Assembly: GCA_022419385.1 (NCBI GenBank)
Contig: JAJUBI010000002.1
Coordinates: 4,836,001 to 4,900,000 of the forward strand
DNA: 64,000 bases
Direction of reading: 5' to 3'
Origin: Paraconiothyrium sp. Pb-2020
Taxonomy: Eukaryota; Ascomycota; Dothideomycetes; Pleosporales; Didymosphaeriaceae
The notes under the pieces: model-generated
The model's database searches: none
What the model was told of the DNA's origin: nothing
The model's input: only the letters and a program-made list of their open reading frames with translations
Translations under genes and position numbers: made by a program
Shown: in pieces, positions 10,596-21,630 of the stretch
How positions within the stretch are numbered: the stretch's first letter is position 1
Layout of the letters: every line of letters starts with the position of its first letter

Positions 10596-11773
10596 ATGGA
10601 GTACCAATTTTCGAAAATTGTTGACCCTTCATCTTTTGACTCCCAAGGACTTATCTCTGATATCCCGGTTCGGAAGAATTTGTTCTCCGAAGCAGAGTAT
10701 GTTGGCACATTCCGTGCCCAAGAGGATTGGAATGTTCTTGTAGCTCCTCTGGGGGAGTTCAAAGGCGGCCTTGATCCGACGTATCCCCTTATGTCAGTGG
10801 ACGTACCCGAATGTCGACCAGAACGCCTCGAAATGGTTGCGTACGGTAACGAGTTTGCATTCTTATACGATGGTAAGCACGCATTAGCAGACTTTTTTCT
10901 CAATGCTCACAGTTCAGATGCCATTGAGAGTATGGCCCATGATCAGGTAAATCCAGAGAGATATTCCATGCAGAACTAAGGATTTCGATCTTTGACACGG
11001 TTTAGCTCGTTGAGTCAATAAATGAATGCATAAGGTTATTTCTCGAAGCCGCCGAAACGGGGCATATGAACCCCCAAGGAAGCGGTATACACAACATGCA
11101 GGCCCAGATGTTCAGGGAGATGGCGGCGATCGACCGGCCTCGCGCAATGGTCACTATGAAAGCTTGGGCTGAGTTCTTGCGGCTCACGTCAAGCCGAGAT
11201 CGCCAAAAACAGTTCAAGAGTTTGGAAGACTACATTCCCTTCAGAGTATGGGATGTCGGACAAATGTCAGTCATCGTAATCTCCTTGCTGCAGTGACCAT
11301 TCTAACGACACGAAAGGCACATGTTCGGCCTCATCACATTCGGAATGGCCTTAACTATCCCAGAAAGCGACATGGACAAGTGCAACAAAGATACAGCATC
11401 GGCCTGCGCAGCCATTGCTCTGGCGAACGATCTCTTCTCGTGGGAGAAAGAACGCGACTTGGCGAAACGGGACAATTTGCCACATATCGTCAACGCTGTC
11501 TGGGTCATAATGGGGCAATATTCTGTCAGTGAAGAAGTGGCGAAGAAGATCTGTCACGCCAAGGTCGTTGAATTGGTTGAAGAATATAAAGAAACTGTTG
11601 AGAGGTACAAGAAAGATCAGTCGATCTGCCTTGATCTCAAGAAATACGTCGAGTCACTACTGTACAACATCAGTGGCAACCTCATCTGGAGCTTGACTTG
11701 TCCGCGGTATAATCCGGGAACGGAATTAAACTCTTGCCAGAGGTGGATGCAGAAGCGGCTTACGCAGCCCTAA
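10596..11773 (+). CDS. class I terpene cyclase, single domain (fusicoccadiene-synthase-type cyclase domain)
   Basis: Four exons, 10596-10872, 10918-10946, 11006-11265 and 11317-11773, give 340 aa; introns are 45, 59 and 51 nt and all junctions hold frame. The intron at 10873 restores the aspartate-rich motif DDAIE at residues 92-96. The NSE motif NDLFSWEKE lies at 226-234, and the RY pair (CPRYNPG) at 319-320, so the metal- and diphosphate-binding set is complete. Blocks such as EMAAIDRPRAMVTMKAWAEF and YIPFRVWDVGQM place it with the cyclase half of bifunctional cyclase-prenyltransferase enzymes, which make di- and sesterterpenes. The protein stops soon after the cyclase domain and no prenyltransferase follows, so its C20/C25 diphosphate would have to come from another gene. 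The acceptor at 11316 (GAAAG) is not CAG but follows a good CTAAC branch site. Confidence 0.88.
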
Positions 11774-12677
11774 TGAGTACGCTTTCTTTTACCTTCTCTT
11801 ACACTTACAGGAGTAAACGGGTATTGGATTGTAGACTTGTACGCCTTGGAATGGGCAAAGATGGACGCTGGCTCGGAGCTTATCAGCAAGCGATATAGAT
11901 AGAACCAATCATCGCGTTTTGGTAAAAAAAGAAAGTAGCACCCTCGCTGACTGTGCCGCATTGCATCTGCCAACCTTCTCATGTCACTTCTTCCGACATG
12001 CTGCGTCCTTGCTAAACCTGCCTTTACAAACATGGAACAGATTGCGGAGGAGCACAAGGCCCTGGTTGGAGGCATGTTAAAGATCTATGACAACCTGATC
12101 GCGATGCGCATTTTTCTGCTGGCGAGGTGTTCCGACCTCCAACCGATAAGGAATCTCTGCCCATATAGTCAGACGTACCTCGAACATCCATTGCTGCCAG
12201 ACTGGGAGAATAGATACTTCGACTTTTTCAAGCAAAGCGCGGGAGATAGAGCCGACTAGAAAACAATATTACTGCCCAAACGAGTAAATTACTGGCCCGT
12301 GACCGCTATCAGAATAGGTGAAGGGCAGATGTGGATGCATTTGATCCGGGTTCAGCCTTTGATGAAGATTAAACAGCAGTTTCATAGTATGTTAATTGAG
12401 CTTGGCCGGATATTTGAGGTAGTACTAGCGAGTGGATTACCATAAATTTTCCGTACAGTATACCTCAATCGTCTGCGGTGCCTATGTTGAATTTGCTAGA
12501 GACAAACGATCTCTGATGGTACTCATGGCAGGAATTGTGATACAACTCCATTGGGTTGGGTGTCAACTTTGCCAGAACGCTAAACGACATGTGCACAGCC
12601 CACTTCGTACTTTTACCGTGCGCAAGCCTACCATGATTAGTCGACTGCTCACGCTGACTATTTCACTTACTAAAATC
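11774..12677. other. region between terpene cyclase and HET-B
   Basis: Examined for a prenyltransferase domain: no aspartate-rich DDxxD motif or other isoprenyl-synthase block was found in any frame. The only coding-like part is the short frame at 11981-12259 listed separately. Confidence 0.5.
11981..12259 (+). CDS. uncharacterised short open frame downstream of the cyclase
   Basis: 92 codons from an ATG at 11981. From the second Met (residue 18) codon use is fairly GC-rich at third positions, for example MEQIAEEHKALVGGMLKIYD and YLEHPLLPDWENRYFDFF. I do not recognise a family. It could be a tiny gene, an exon of a degraded gene or chance. It does not resemble the prenyltransferase half expected after the cyclase. 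Confidence 0.25.
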   Translation: MSLLPTCCVLAKPAFTNMEQIAEEHKALVGGMLKIYDNLIAMRIFLLARCSDLQPIRNLCPYSQTYLEHPLLPDWENRYFDFFKQSAGDRAD

Positions 12678-14294
12678 TTACCAGTGTCGAGCTTTTGACT
12701 TCCAGGCTGGATCTCCAAACAGTCTCTCTTCTTCAAACTCTTCCGCAAGCATTGTAGCCAATGTGACTGGTCCTTCCTTCCGGACCAAGCGATCTCGTGA
12801 CAAGATTAGATTCCTCTCTGGAAAATCCTTCTTCACGAGATCCTTTCTCAGAAACTCGAAGCCATCGCCGTATGTGCAGCCAATGATGGTTTTGCGATCA
12901 CCCTGTTCGTTAACTGTGTCCGTCCAGACAGGCGTACATTGGCTGCTGGTACTGGATTCGTTCCAGGACACGTATATGAACTGTTTGTGATTACAAAGCT
13001 GGAAACACATTGTGTAGTCAAACAGTGAGATGATACTCAATCCTTTATCTCCATGGTCTGCGTCATGGGCAGCCATATAAACGGCCCGTTGTGTTTTCCA
13101 CATAAAATCTTGGACATAAAGGTTCTTTAGAAAATAGCCCTCGAATTCAGAAGAAATGTCCGTCAATTGAGAATATTTTCCAATGTCCAAACTCCGGGCC
13201 ACGGTTGCGACAGTGCAGAAAAATAGGCCATCAGAGCAATTTTGTAAAATCCGACACATGAGTTCTGCCCTGGGGAGCTCGTAATCCACCTCGAACTGAT
13301 TGCCGTCTGCGCAAATCGAAAGAAGCGAGAAGATCCGGTCTTCTGGTACACTGCATAACTTATCGCGGAAGTGAGCTAAGAGGCATATTAGAGATTTGGA
13401 TCGAAGTTTGTGCATCTCTGCCCTAATCTGCATGCATGCGTTGTCTCGTCTAATCGAGATGGCGTATCTATCAAGCCGTTTAAAGAATTCTTCGAGTAAC
13501 ATTGTCTGATCGTTCAGGGCCAGAGTCCTCTTCTGAGCCAGAAAGACCTCCTGTATGATCCAAGCACGGCTCCAATACTCGTTTTCGAGGATGTATTCGA
13601 GTACTATCTCCCCACATTCGAGAGTGGGTTTATTCTCATGAACGTATTTATATTTACGGACAACCTCCTTTGGACCAGAAGTGCGATGTACAACCGCGGT
13701 GCCGCGACGGACAGCAAGTGGGCCGCGTGGTACCTGCTGCCTAAGGGTCGAAAAAGCCCGGCAAAAATGTTGGTTAAAAGCAGCATGTCTACCGAGCCAT
13801 ATGATAACTTCCTCGGCTGTTTCATAGATCTGACCCATCTTCTGCACTTGATGATTCCTTTCTGCTACGTTGCTTTGGTCGATGCACAGGGCATCGATCC
13901 AGAGCCACTTGTTCGCGTCTTTTCCTTTCCGAGTCCACGTTGCCAGAAAGTCGTATAGATTTCCACGTACGTAAGTCGCTTTCCCGTTCACGAAAATTCG
14001 TCGAGTCGCCTTATCATTCCCCCATCGATAGGAGAGGCATGTATAAGTGGCTCCGTATCCCTTCCCTTGCTCCCAGATATCTGTATGATGCATCGTGAGG
14101 CGGATGTCAATGGTAGAGTCGTTGCAGATCCGAAGCAGGCGGATAGAAGTCCTATTCCGATGGCGCAGCAATGGTGCATGCACGAAAGTATCGACTTTTC
14201 CAGAGGATTGGCTTGTCGACACATTCAACGAAGCCTCATTCTGCTTTCCTCTTATTATGGCGTTATCTTCGTGGGATTTGAGACATGGTGACAT
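12678..14294 (-). CDS. HET-domain protein B (heterokaryon-incompatibility family)
   Basis: Single-exon 538-aa protein from the ATG at 14294 (MSPCLKSHED); the frame is open upstream but that sequence is not HET-like. HET blocks: SIRLLRI at 50-56, CLSYRWG at 86-92, LWIDALCIDQ at 131-140, AERNHQVQKMGQIYE, VIIWLGR, then NEYWSRAWIIQEV and CSVPEDRIFSLLSIC. A later CTYGDGFEF block parallels CQYGEGFSV in HET-A and CRYGDGLDL in HET-C, so the three share more than the HET domain. Between WLGR and NEYW it has a longer insert than HET-C. The TAA at 12680-12678 lies inside a good donor (GGTAAGAT), so a further 3' exon is possible. The role in allorecognition is inferred from the family. Confidence 0.9.
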   Translation of the reverse strand: MSPCLKSHEDNAIIRGKQNEASLNVSTSQSSGKVDTFVHAPLLRHRNRTSIRLLRICNDSTIDIRLTMHHTDIWEQGKGYGATYTCLSYRWGNDKATRRIFVNGKATYVRGNLYDFLATWTRKGKDANKWLWIDALCIDQSNVAERNHQVQKMGQIYETAEEVIIWLGRHAAFNQHFCRAFSTLRQQVPRGPLAVRRGTAVVHRTSGPKEVVRKYKYVHENKPTLECGEIVLEYILENEYWSRAWIIQEVFLAQKRTLALNDQTMLLEEFFKRLDRYAISIRRDNACMQIRAEMHKLRSKSLICLLAHFRDKLCSVPEDRIFSLLSICADGNQFEVDYELPRAELMCRILQNCSDGLFFCTVATVARSLDIGKYSQLTDISSEFEGYFLKNLYVQDFMWKTQRAVYMAAHDADHGDKGLSIISLFDYTMCFQLCNHKQFIYVSWNESSTSSQCTPVWTDTVNEQGDRKTIIGCTYGDGFEFLRKDLVKKDFPERNLILSRDRLVRKEGPVTLATMLAEEFEEERLFGDPAWKSKARHW

Positions 14295-15982
14295 GATGCA
14301 AAAATAACAAGGCTGAGTTCTATGCAGGAGCGAGTCAGGCCCCAAGCAGAAGTCGAAGCGTAATGAAAACACCCGAGAGTTGATGGAGGAATGACGAAGG
14401 AGTGATGGATTCGTAGTATAGCAGCAATAGAGGGAGAGCACACTGAAGGATCACAGGCCGGAAATAAACGGAGTGCATGTGGTGATGCAAAGCACTGTCG
14501 CACCTTCCCAGCCTCGTGCAGAACTACGAACCACCGGTGAACCTAGACGCCTACCGGTCAGACCCTCATTCCTCAATGTGATCCCTCCTCATACTTGATG
14601 TCGAACGAAATGACGCTGCCTTACAACCATACTGAACCCAGGTTCGAGGTGCGCTACTGCTTCGAGACCCCGGCTTCGTATCTCTATAATCCGGTATCGC
14701 TTAGCGCTCGCCATGCTTCATGCTTCCCTTCCAAAGTCGGAAAAACCGAACCTCGGCCCATGAAACTCTCACTCATCCCGCCGCACAAAGCTTCCTTCTC
14801 CTGCCAGAACCGATAGTCCGGGCTATGTTCTTACTCATAGCCCTACGCTCACTTTCCCATTGCGCACCCACCAATCTCCTATTATCGTGGAACTGGGAGC
14901 TGTCTATAGCGTCACCAATCAACACCGCGTGGGACATCGAATATCTGCACAGGCTTCACTACATAAAACCTTACAGCGTATGTGCACAAGGCTGTGGAGG
15001 ATAAGGATGTGCGGAATACGGTATATTTTGGATGTTCTTGTATATCTTGTGAACACATGTCTTCGTACATATACAATATATCTTGAACTACACAGTGGCC
15101 AACGTAGAAACCTAAACTTTATAGCGCCAGATTCTTGGGCATCACCGCCCACAAGCCAAGTCGCACCGCAGCCATTCGCCCGAACATTGCCCATCAGCAC
15201 ACAACAAAGATACCATAGGTAGTAAAAGACCACATGTCTTATAAACACGCGCGCGGAAAGAAGCACACTCGCACAAAACCCTCATTGACAAAGTAAAAGT
15301 ATCCCGAATAATCTATTAAAGATAGTACCCCGTGCACCTACAGCGTAGAGCTTGCACTATATACATCTTTCAAATGCCGTAGCATAGCACATGGATATGC
15401 ACAGATAACACCATCAATCCTTCCTTCCCAATAACCATGCATCAAAAGCGCCTCCCAGCCCAGTCCAGCTTTGCTTTGCTCGCCCCATACATCGACGCCT
15501 GACATAGAAAAAAAAGTGAGAGGTATATAATGTGTGATGTTGTAAAAAGACTAGCAATGCCATGCCATGCCATGCCTTCGAACACAAAAGGGAACAGACA
15601 CACTTGCAAAATGCAGTACATCTTTCCGACGCAGCCGCCCTTCATACTAGATACGAGCGCAACCCTCCTCCCTCCCCCTCTTCCTCTTCGCTCCAACGCC
15701 CATAAGCGCCTGATACGCCTCCAAGTCATCACTGACCTTCCTCTTCACCCCCCTTTTCATAACCCACCTCACCAGCCCCCACAGCCTCTTCACCCTAAGG
15801 GCCCTAAGGGGGTGTCTCGCGGTAGTATGGACGGGCATTCCTCTCCTGCACGCGTGCCTTCGTCAGCTCATCGACTCAGCTCATGTCCGCCAGTAGCGAT
15901 AGCGCAGGCTTCGGAAACTTTGCACAGAGAGTAAATCATCAATCGGCAGCAACAGAACAATTGCATTGCAACAGCGAGTCAC
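14295..15982. other. intergenic; F-box gene 3' side and HET-B promoter
   Basis: About 1.7 kb without a firmly supported gene. Low-complexity items: repeated ATGCC near 15555-15572 and two adjacent CCCTAAGGG 9-mers at 15793-15810. A minus-strand frame at 15647-15838, ending in a Lys/Arg-rich stretch, could be a last exon of the F-box gene. Confidence 0.45.
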
Positions 15983-18263
15983 TCACGCGTTCCCCACCAG
16001 CGCCTCCGCACCCTGCACGTTCCACCCAAAATCCAGGATGAGCGTGCGGCCGTCCTGGCTCGTGGCCACGACGCGGCGGTAATCGCTCTTGGCGCTGAGG
16101 ATCCAGGAAGTGGTCCAGTTTTCGTAGGTCGCGTACACGGCGCCGGTGGAGTAGTCCGCAACGCGGATGCTTTGGTCGTAGCTGCCGCTCACGATTCGTC
16201 CGTTGAAGGCATCGAGGAAGAGGGAACGCACGAGCCCGCCGTGTCGCTGCGACGTGTGCAGCGTGTTGCCCGTCTGGGCATCGAACTTGTACACGACATG
16301 GTCGTTTCCACCGGCGAGGACGTACTGGGCGTCGTCGGAGAACTCGACGGCTGCGAGGCCGCGATCCTCGGAGGGGAAGTCTTTGATGCAGACACCCGAG
16401 TCGAGGTTCCACAGTTTGGCTACACCATCGCCCGAGGCTGAAACGAGCAGGTTGCCTCGGAGTTGTACGGCGTTTACGGGGCCACGGTGACCGGTCAAGG
16501 TGCGGACTTGTCGACCGGTCTGGCGATCCCAAACAATGATTGCGGAATCTTTGGAGCACGAGATGATGTGTTTGTCGTCCAGGCAGACATCGAGGACACC
16601 GGCTTGGTGACCACGCAATCTGTACATTGGGACGTACTCTTTGCCAGTGATGTCCCAGACAATACATGTGTGATCCGAAGAGCCAGTCACCATAATAGTG
16701 TCATCGTATTGAAGACAGAGAATAGAAGCGTCGTGATAATCGGCAGGCACATGGTACATGTTGTTGCCTCTCTCTGTACCATTGAGCGAGGGGTTGTTAA
16801 CAACCTTAGCTCTGTGGGTGTCCATGCTGGGAGGAGTGTTGCTAACAGGGCGATGTGTCGGGCCGCCAATGACCTTGATGCACTCGTACGTAGTCATGTC
16901 CCATACGCGAATCGTTCGGTCACGCGACCCCGTGATGATCTTGGTCTCGTCGAATTGGCAGCAGTAAACCGAGTCAGTGTGTCCATTCAGGTAGATCGCG
17001 TTCGGAGTGGCAGCCCGCCAGCGCCTATCGATCGTCTTTCGTGTTCGGAACATTTGCTTCCAGTCCTGCGCTGGTGCATGCCTTCCATTCTTAGTGAATC
17101 TGCCCACGCCAACGCCTCCCATTTGGATCGGTGTCGGGGAAACGTGTACGGTAGGCTCGAACCGTCGTAGGAACACATCTTTCCATACATGCGGGGAGGT
17201 TGCCAGATCGTTCCAGTGCTTCGAGACTAATTCTGCCTGGATGAGAGATGGCGCATCGAGGTTCGAAAGAATAAGGGTAGTAATTTCGGCCGGTAGGACT
17301 TGAAGCGGGTCGACTAGGGCGCCATTAGCAGCGTGAACATACTTTGATAAGAACGATAGTGGAGTAAGTGGAGGTATCCTTTTGGGTGGGATCTCCACTT
17401 TCCTTCTTTTCTGACGCGTAATCACGGTTCGTAATTGATCTTGGGGGTGGGAGTAACTTACCCATCTTCTTCTCCTGCAGGACGCTATCCGCGCGGACAA
17501 TGGGTGAGGAGCACATCATGCCCACACCACTTTCGCTGTCGTTGTCAACTTCTTCGATATTCGTCTGCGACACGCCGTTTTCCAGGAATTTACGTGTCTG
17601 CTCTTGCTCGCGGCGCATCTGAGACAAGCGGGCGTCGTTTGCCGCAGCGGCAGCCTGGCGCGCAGCTGATCCAGGCAATAGTGAAGGATAGTTGGACGGA
17701 ATAGGCGGCGGGATCGGGTTGTACTTGGCAAAATCGCCAGACGGGCCTGACGCGGCAGGTCGGCGGCGGAGACTGGAGAAGCGCTTGAGCATGGAGATCT
17801 TGGAATTCACAGGAGGCGTGGTCGTGTCCAGTTGGGGAAGCGGCAGCCCAGAGTCGTGGTGCGGAAGGGGCAACCGCAGCATATCTGAGCTATTCTTTCG
17901 GGCTGGAGCAGAAGACGAAGGACCCGGTATGTCGAACATGGCAGTTATGGAGGGCCGTCTGCCCGACGACGAAGATAGCTTGCGGCGGATCTGCTTGAAG
18001 CTACCCTCTAACTTGGACGTCGCGCGCGACAGCGACCTGGAGCCGCTCGGCGGGGTGGTGGGAGTGGTATTCCTCGCTCTCATGCCCTCATGGACCGCGC
18101 CCAGCGCGTTGGGGGCCTCGCGCGCGTCGCTGCCATTGGTGCTGAATGTCTGCGAAGCAGTCCGCTTCATGCTCGGTTCGAAAGCCCGGGGCTGCGCTGC
18201 ACTGTCGTCGGCGGCAGACGAGGTCTTTGGGCGGTGGGCAATGGACGGGCGACGATTATGCAT
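15983..18263 (-). CDS. F-box and WD40-repeat protein (SCF substrate adaptor type)
   Basis: Exon 1 17462-18263 and exon 2 15983-17397, joined by a 64-nt intron (donor GTAAGT; acceptor GGAAAG chosen because it keeps frame), give 738 aa. Residues 1-267 are a basic, Ser/Pro-rich disordered region. The F-box (LPAEITTLILSNL...HVWKDVF) is at about 302-345. WD40 repeats fill about 400-738: GHTDSVYCCQF...TGSRDRTIRVWD, MVTGSSDHTCIVWD, ISCSKDSAIIVWD, VSASGDGVAKLWN and later ones. Such proteins bring phosphorylated targets to SCF ubiquitin ligases (sconB/MET30/CDC4-like layout). The stop TGA at 15983 overlaps a strong GTGAGT donor, so a basic C-terminal exon near 15647-15840 may exist; phases allow it. 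It is divergent from the DUF7704 gene. Confidence 0.85.
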
Positions 18264-18992
18264 TTCCGCAGCGGCGGAGCGGTGTCGTGCGAAGGGGCAG
18301 GCTGGGTGGCTACAGTGGCCAAGGGCTCCGTTACCAGCGGCTGCGCGTGGAGACTGGTATCGGCAGGAGACGCTTCGGACAGGCCGAGTCTGGTACGCGG
18401 AATCGATGAAGCGGTGGGTGGCACGCGGGCTGCTGCGACGATGTTGTGTACGACGGGGCTTCTAAAACGAGGGCACGTCGTCGCAGGGGTTGGGCGTCAA
18501 GGGAGCGTGGGTGTTGGTCGACGGCGAACGGGCGACAATGCGTGAATGCAACAAGTAGGAGATGTGTACAACGATGCAGGGAACGACAACACGGACGGCG
18601 GCTTTCAAAGGGAGCGGAGGTGAGAGAGCGGCGCACACTTCGGTGTTAGAAGGTGCCAGGAGGATCTGAGGAGCGCTGGGTGTGTGCACATGTTTTACCT
18701 TTATGCTGGAGCCACCGAGGACGGGGGACGGCGCCAGGGTGAAAGACGCCGCCTCAAAAATTAGCGGATGCTGCAGATCGTCGTCTCGCCTGCCCACGGC
18801 GACCAGCGCACTAAGCACGGCAACGCACAGCAGCACGACCACCGCAATTGCATACATCCTGTGCACCTGGACACGCATAAAAAGCCCGCTATTGCCATCG
18901 AACGCCGTGTCAGTGCCTCGCAGCGAGCGTGCATCACCCGCGTCCGCTGCGGAGGCCAGCCCACACTCACCGCCCCGGTCGCTCCAGTTGCC
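18264..18992. other. divergent promoter region, F-box gene / DUF7704 gene
   Basis: 729 bp, GC-rich, between two divergent ATGs. The long minus-strand frame 18462-19316 crosses the DUF7704 coding sequence and is a shadow. Confidence 0.45.
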
Positions 18993-19472
18993 ATGACGAA
19001 CACTTCGCCTTCGCCGGCCATTCCGGCTTTGTACCGCATCATCTACCTGTACCTCGAGCCCGTCTCGACGCTGGTCGGCGCCGTCTACGCCCACCACTTC
19101 CAGGCTACCTATTTGCAACTGACGCACGCCGACTCCGCGCCCTTTGGGGCCCTTCCGCTGGGCACTTCGATCGTTCTGACCCAGCTGGCCAACCTGTACT
19201 TCCTGCTTTGTATCAACGAGGCCCTGGTGCTGCGCGCTACCACGGATCTCAAGGTCTGGAAGACGTTCCTCTTTGGCCTTCTTGTAGCTGATTTCGGCCA
19301 CCTGTATTCCGTGCACCAGGTCGGAAGCTGGGTCTACTGGCGCTTTTGGGACTGGAACGCAATTGATGTCGGTAATGTACCGTTCGTGTACCTCCTAGCC
19401 GTCTCGCGGGTACTGTTCATTCTCGAAGTAGGCTTCGGTGGAACAAGCACTGCGGCGAAGAAGAAAGCATGA
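18993..19472 (+). CDS. DUF7704-type four-helix membrane protein
   Basis: Single-exon 159-aa protein from the ATG at 18993; upstream in-frame sequence has no better start. The beginning IPALYRIIYLYLEPVSTLVG matches the start of the fungal DUF7704 domain. Four hydrophobic segments follow, at about residues 12-30, 50-70, 85-105 and 125-145, with conserved-looking DFGHLYSVHQVGSWVYW. The C-terminus TAAKKKA resembles a KKxx-type ER retrieval tail, though one residue off. Molecular function is unknown for the family. Confidence 0.8.
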   Translation: MTNTSPSPAIPALYRIIYLYLEPVSTLVGAVYAHHFQATYLQLTHADSAPFGALPLGTSIVLTQLANLYFLLCINEALVLRATTDLKVWKTFLFGLLVADFGHLYSVHQVGSWVYWRFWDWNAIDVGNVPFVYLLAVSRVLFILEVGFGGTSTAAKKKA

Positions 19473-20658
19473 AAGCGCGATCAAATCATACCCTTGTAGA
19501 TAACATACGAACATATAATCACCCCCTACCATGCGGATAATGAAGTAAACAAACAATCACACCATCCCCATGTACAACACAAAGCAGCACATCACACAGC
19601 TCCGAGGTAGAAGCTACCCCATCACAAAACACCAAGTGCCCGGACGCGCAGTCACACAACGAAAACGCCGTCCTACCCTACTGTGCACACCCTCCACCCG
19701 TCCAGTCCATTACCCCAGAAAGCGTCCCGTCCGTCCCCACCGACCCACACCCTCGAATCCACACTCACCGCCAACTCCGTCGAACAACGCACTGCATCTC
19801 GACTCCTCCCCTTCCAGAACCCCTTCTTCCCACCGAACGCACCCTTGGCCATATCCAACCCGGAGAAATGCCCGCATGCCGCACACATGCACCGCCCGTC
19901 ATCCCACCATCGAGCGCCGTCCTCACCCATTACACATCCTCACCACCGTCCCTTATTCCCCGTCGCGCACCCCGTAATGCGATGCGGTGTACACCTAACA
20001 TTCCAATCCACCCTCCGCCGCAGCACCTCAGCCCTACGCGCTTACCTCACCTCACGCTGACCACCGACCCAAAATAGCCCAGGCAGACCAGCGCCCGCGG
20101 CTCGACGCAGCGCACTCGCCACATTTATTTTCCCTGCATGTGCGTCTGCATTGCATGCCGCCCTCCCCCGTCCAGCCCTTGCCCGTCCCATCTTTTTTTT
20201 TTTTTCACCGCCCGCCCGCTCCGCCGCTCGCTAGACCTACCCTGCCGCCGGCCAGCGCACCAGTCGGAGAATTCCCATTTTGACGCCTTTTATCCTCCGC
20301 CGCATCGCATCGCACTGCTGGCTTCCTTCCCCTTCCGTCGCCAGGTCCCTTTCTTCCCCACTGCCACGTCTGAACTCGTTCCCTTTCCGGAGCTGCCGTG
20401 CAGCAAAGTCACGCGATGGGGAAAGACAGAGTCTAGACGGTGCTCAACACTTCCGGCGAACAAAGGCGAGGTGAAGCGCAGACGTGGAGGGGGCCGGTAG
20501 ACTACTTACCCCAACGCGTTCCCTGGTACGGCTTGAGCAGCCGCGCAGCCAACCGCGAGATGGGGAGGAGGGGCGTCACGCAAGTGGTCGTGCCATCATC
20601 GGGGGATGGCGAATCACATGGGGAGTTCGGAATGGATCCGAGCATGCTATATGGATAG
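19473..20658. other. intergenic, GC-rich then AT-rich
   Basis: No gene supported. A minus-strand frame 19673-19930 with a CxxC-like CMCAACGH motif is noted but unproven. A T/C tract lies near 20190-20206. Confidence 0.4.
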
Positions 20659-21390
20659 GGATTATGAACTTGACTTCCGTGTTGAGCTTCGCACCGCGGG
20701 TGATTATGTACGGAGATGGGTCGCGTATGTATGCAAGTATTGAACTTGACACGAGTGAATATGCGCGCAAGTGGGTGGGTCGTAAGTATATCTGGGCTGT
20801 CCGATCATGAGTTTTGAGGTGTTGAACTTGACACGAATGAATATGCATGAAGATGGATCTCGTATATATCAAAGTATTGTACTTGACGCGAGTGAATATG
20901 CGCGAAGATGGGTCGCAGGCTTATCGAGCATATGTTCTGAAGCGTTGGACTTGACACGAGTGATTATGTTGAAGATGGGTCGCATGTATCAAAGTCTTAG
21001 TCGAACTTGACACGAACAAACATGCATGAAGATGAATCACATATACACTAAACTAATGCACTTGACACAACTGCGTACGCACGCAAATGGGTCGTAGGCA
21101 TATTTGGGTTAACTAAGCATATGTATCAAAGAATTGAACTTGACTCGCAATGATGTTGAGCTTCGCACCACAAGTGAATATGCACGCAAATGGGTCGCAG
21201 ACAGCACAGTTGTGGGCTTTTTGAGCATATTTACTAAGCGTTAGATTTAACAGGAATGAACATGCACGAAGATGGATCACATATATATCGAAATACAGCA
21301 CTTGACACGAACAAACAAGCACGAAGACAGGTCGCAGGCATAACCGGGCTATCCGAGCACATCCATCCCAGCATCAACCTCAACTCGCAT
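20659..21390 (+). repeat. degenerate tandem minisatellite with two or three unit types
   Basis: The element CTTGAC (or a one-to-two-base variant) recurs at 20669, 20745, 20827, 20882, 20950, 21006, 21061, 21139, 21246 and 21301, giving spacings of 76, 82, 55, 68, 56, 55, 78, 107 and 55. Units share a body like ACGAGTGAATATGCGCG followed by AAGATGGGTCGCA. Short (55 nt) units carry ATATATCAAAG-like ends; longer ones add a segment with GGGCT...GAGCATATG. A third variant containing GTTGAGCTTCGCACC appears at 20669 and again at 21139, 470 nt apart, suggesting a higher-order duplication. The open frames across it are a by-product of the repeats. Confidence 0.8.
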
Positions 21391-21630
21391 CCACGTTAAC
21401 CTCAAACAATTAGCCATGCACCGAACCACACCATGGACACGTCAACGTAACACATCACCAGACATCTCCTCATGAACAAAACATCAATACCATTCATGCA
21501 CATTGCAAAAACCATCCACCTCCCAGCCCAATGACACACCGCCCCACCCATCATCACCTGTAGCCAGACCCAGTAAAGATATTCGCAATAAAGAAGACAC
21601 GCCCTGAGCAAGGGTGTTACATGGGTATAA

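Noticed and set aside
11981..12259. missing prenyltransferase half of the cyclase
   Set aside because: No DDxxD motif or other prenyltransferase block; different in composition from that family.
15793..15810. telomere-like CCCTAA units
   Set aside because: Only two CCCTAAGGG 9-mers, not a CCCTAA array; surrounding genes are core, so no telomere or interstitial telomere tract.
18462..19316. 284-codon minus-strand frame
   Set aside because: It crosses the DUF7704 coding sequence and shows no motif; the plus-strand protein has family features, so this is a shadow.
19673..19930. 85-codon minus-strand frame with CMCAACGH
   Set aside because: The Cys pattern and Gly/Lys stretch are suggestive, but no start context, no neighbouring exon and no family could be established.
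20807..21010. open frames across the minisatellite
   Set aside because: Periodic peptides mirror the DNA repeat; no conserved protein and no codon bias beyond the repeat.
20659..21390. CRISPR array
   Set aside because: Units are unequal and diverged, there are no unique spacers between constant repeats, and the organism is a fungus.
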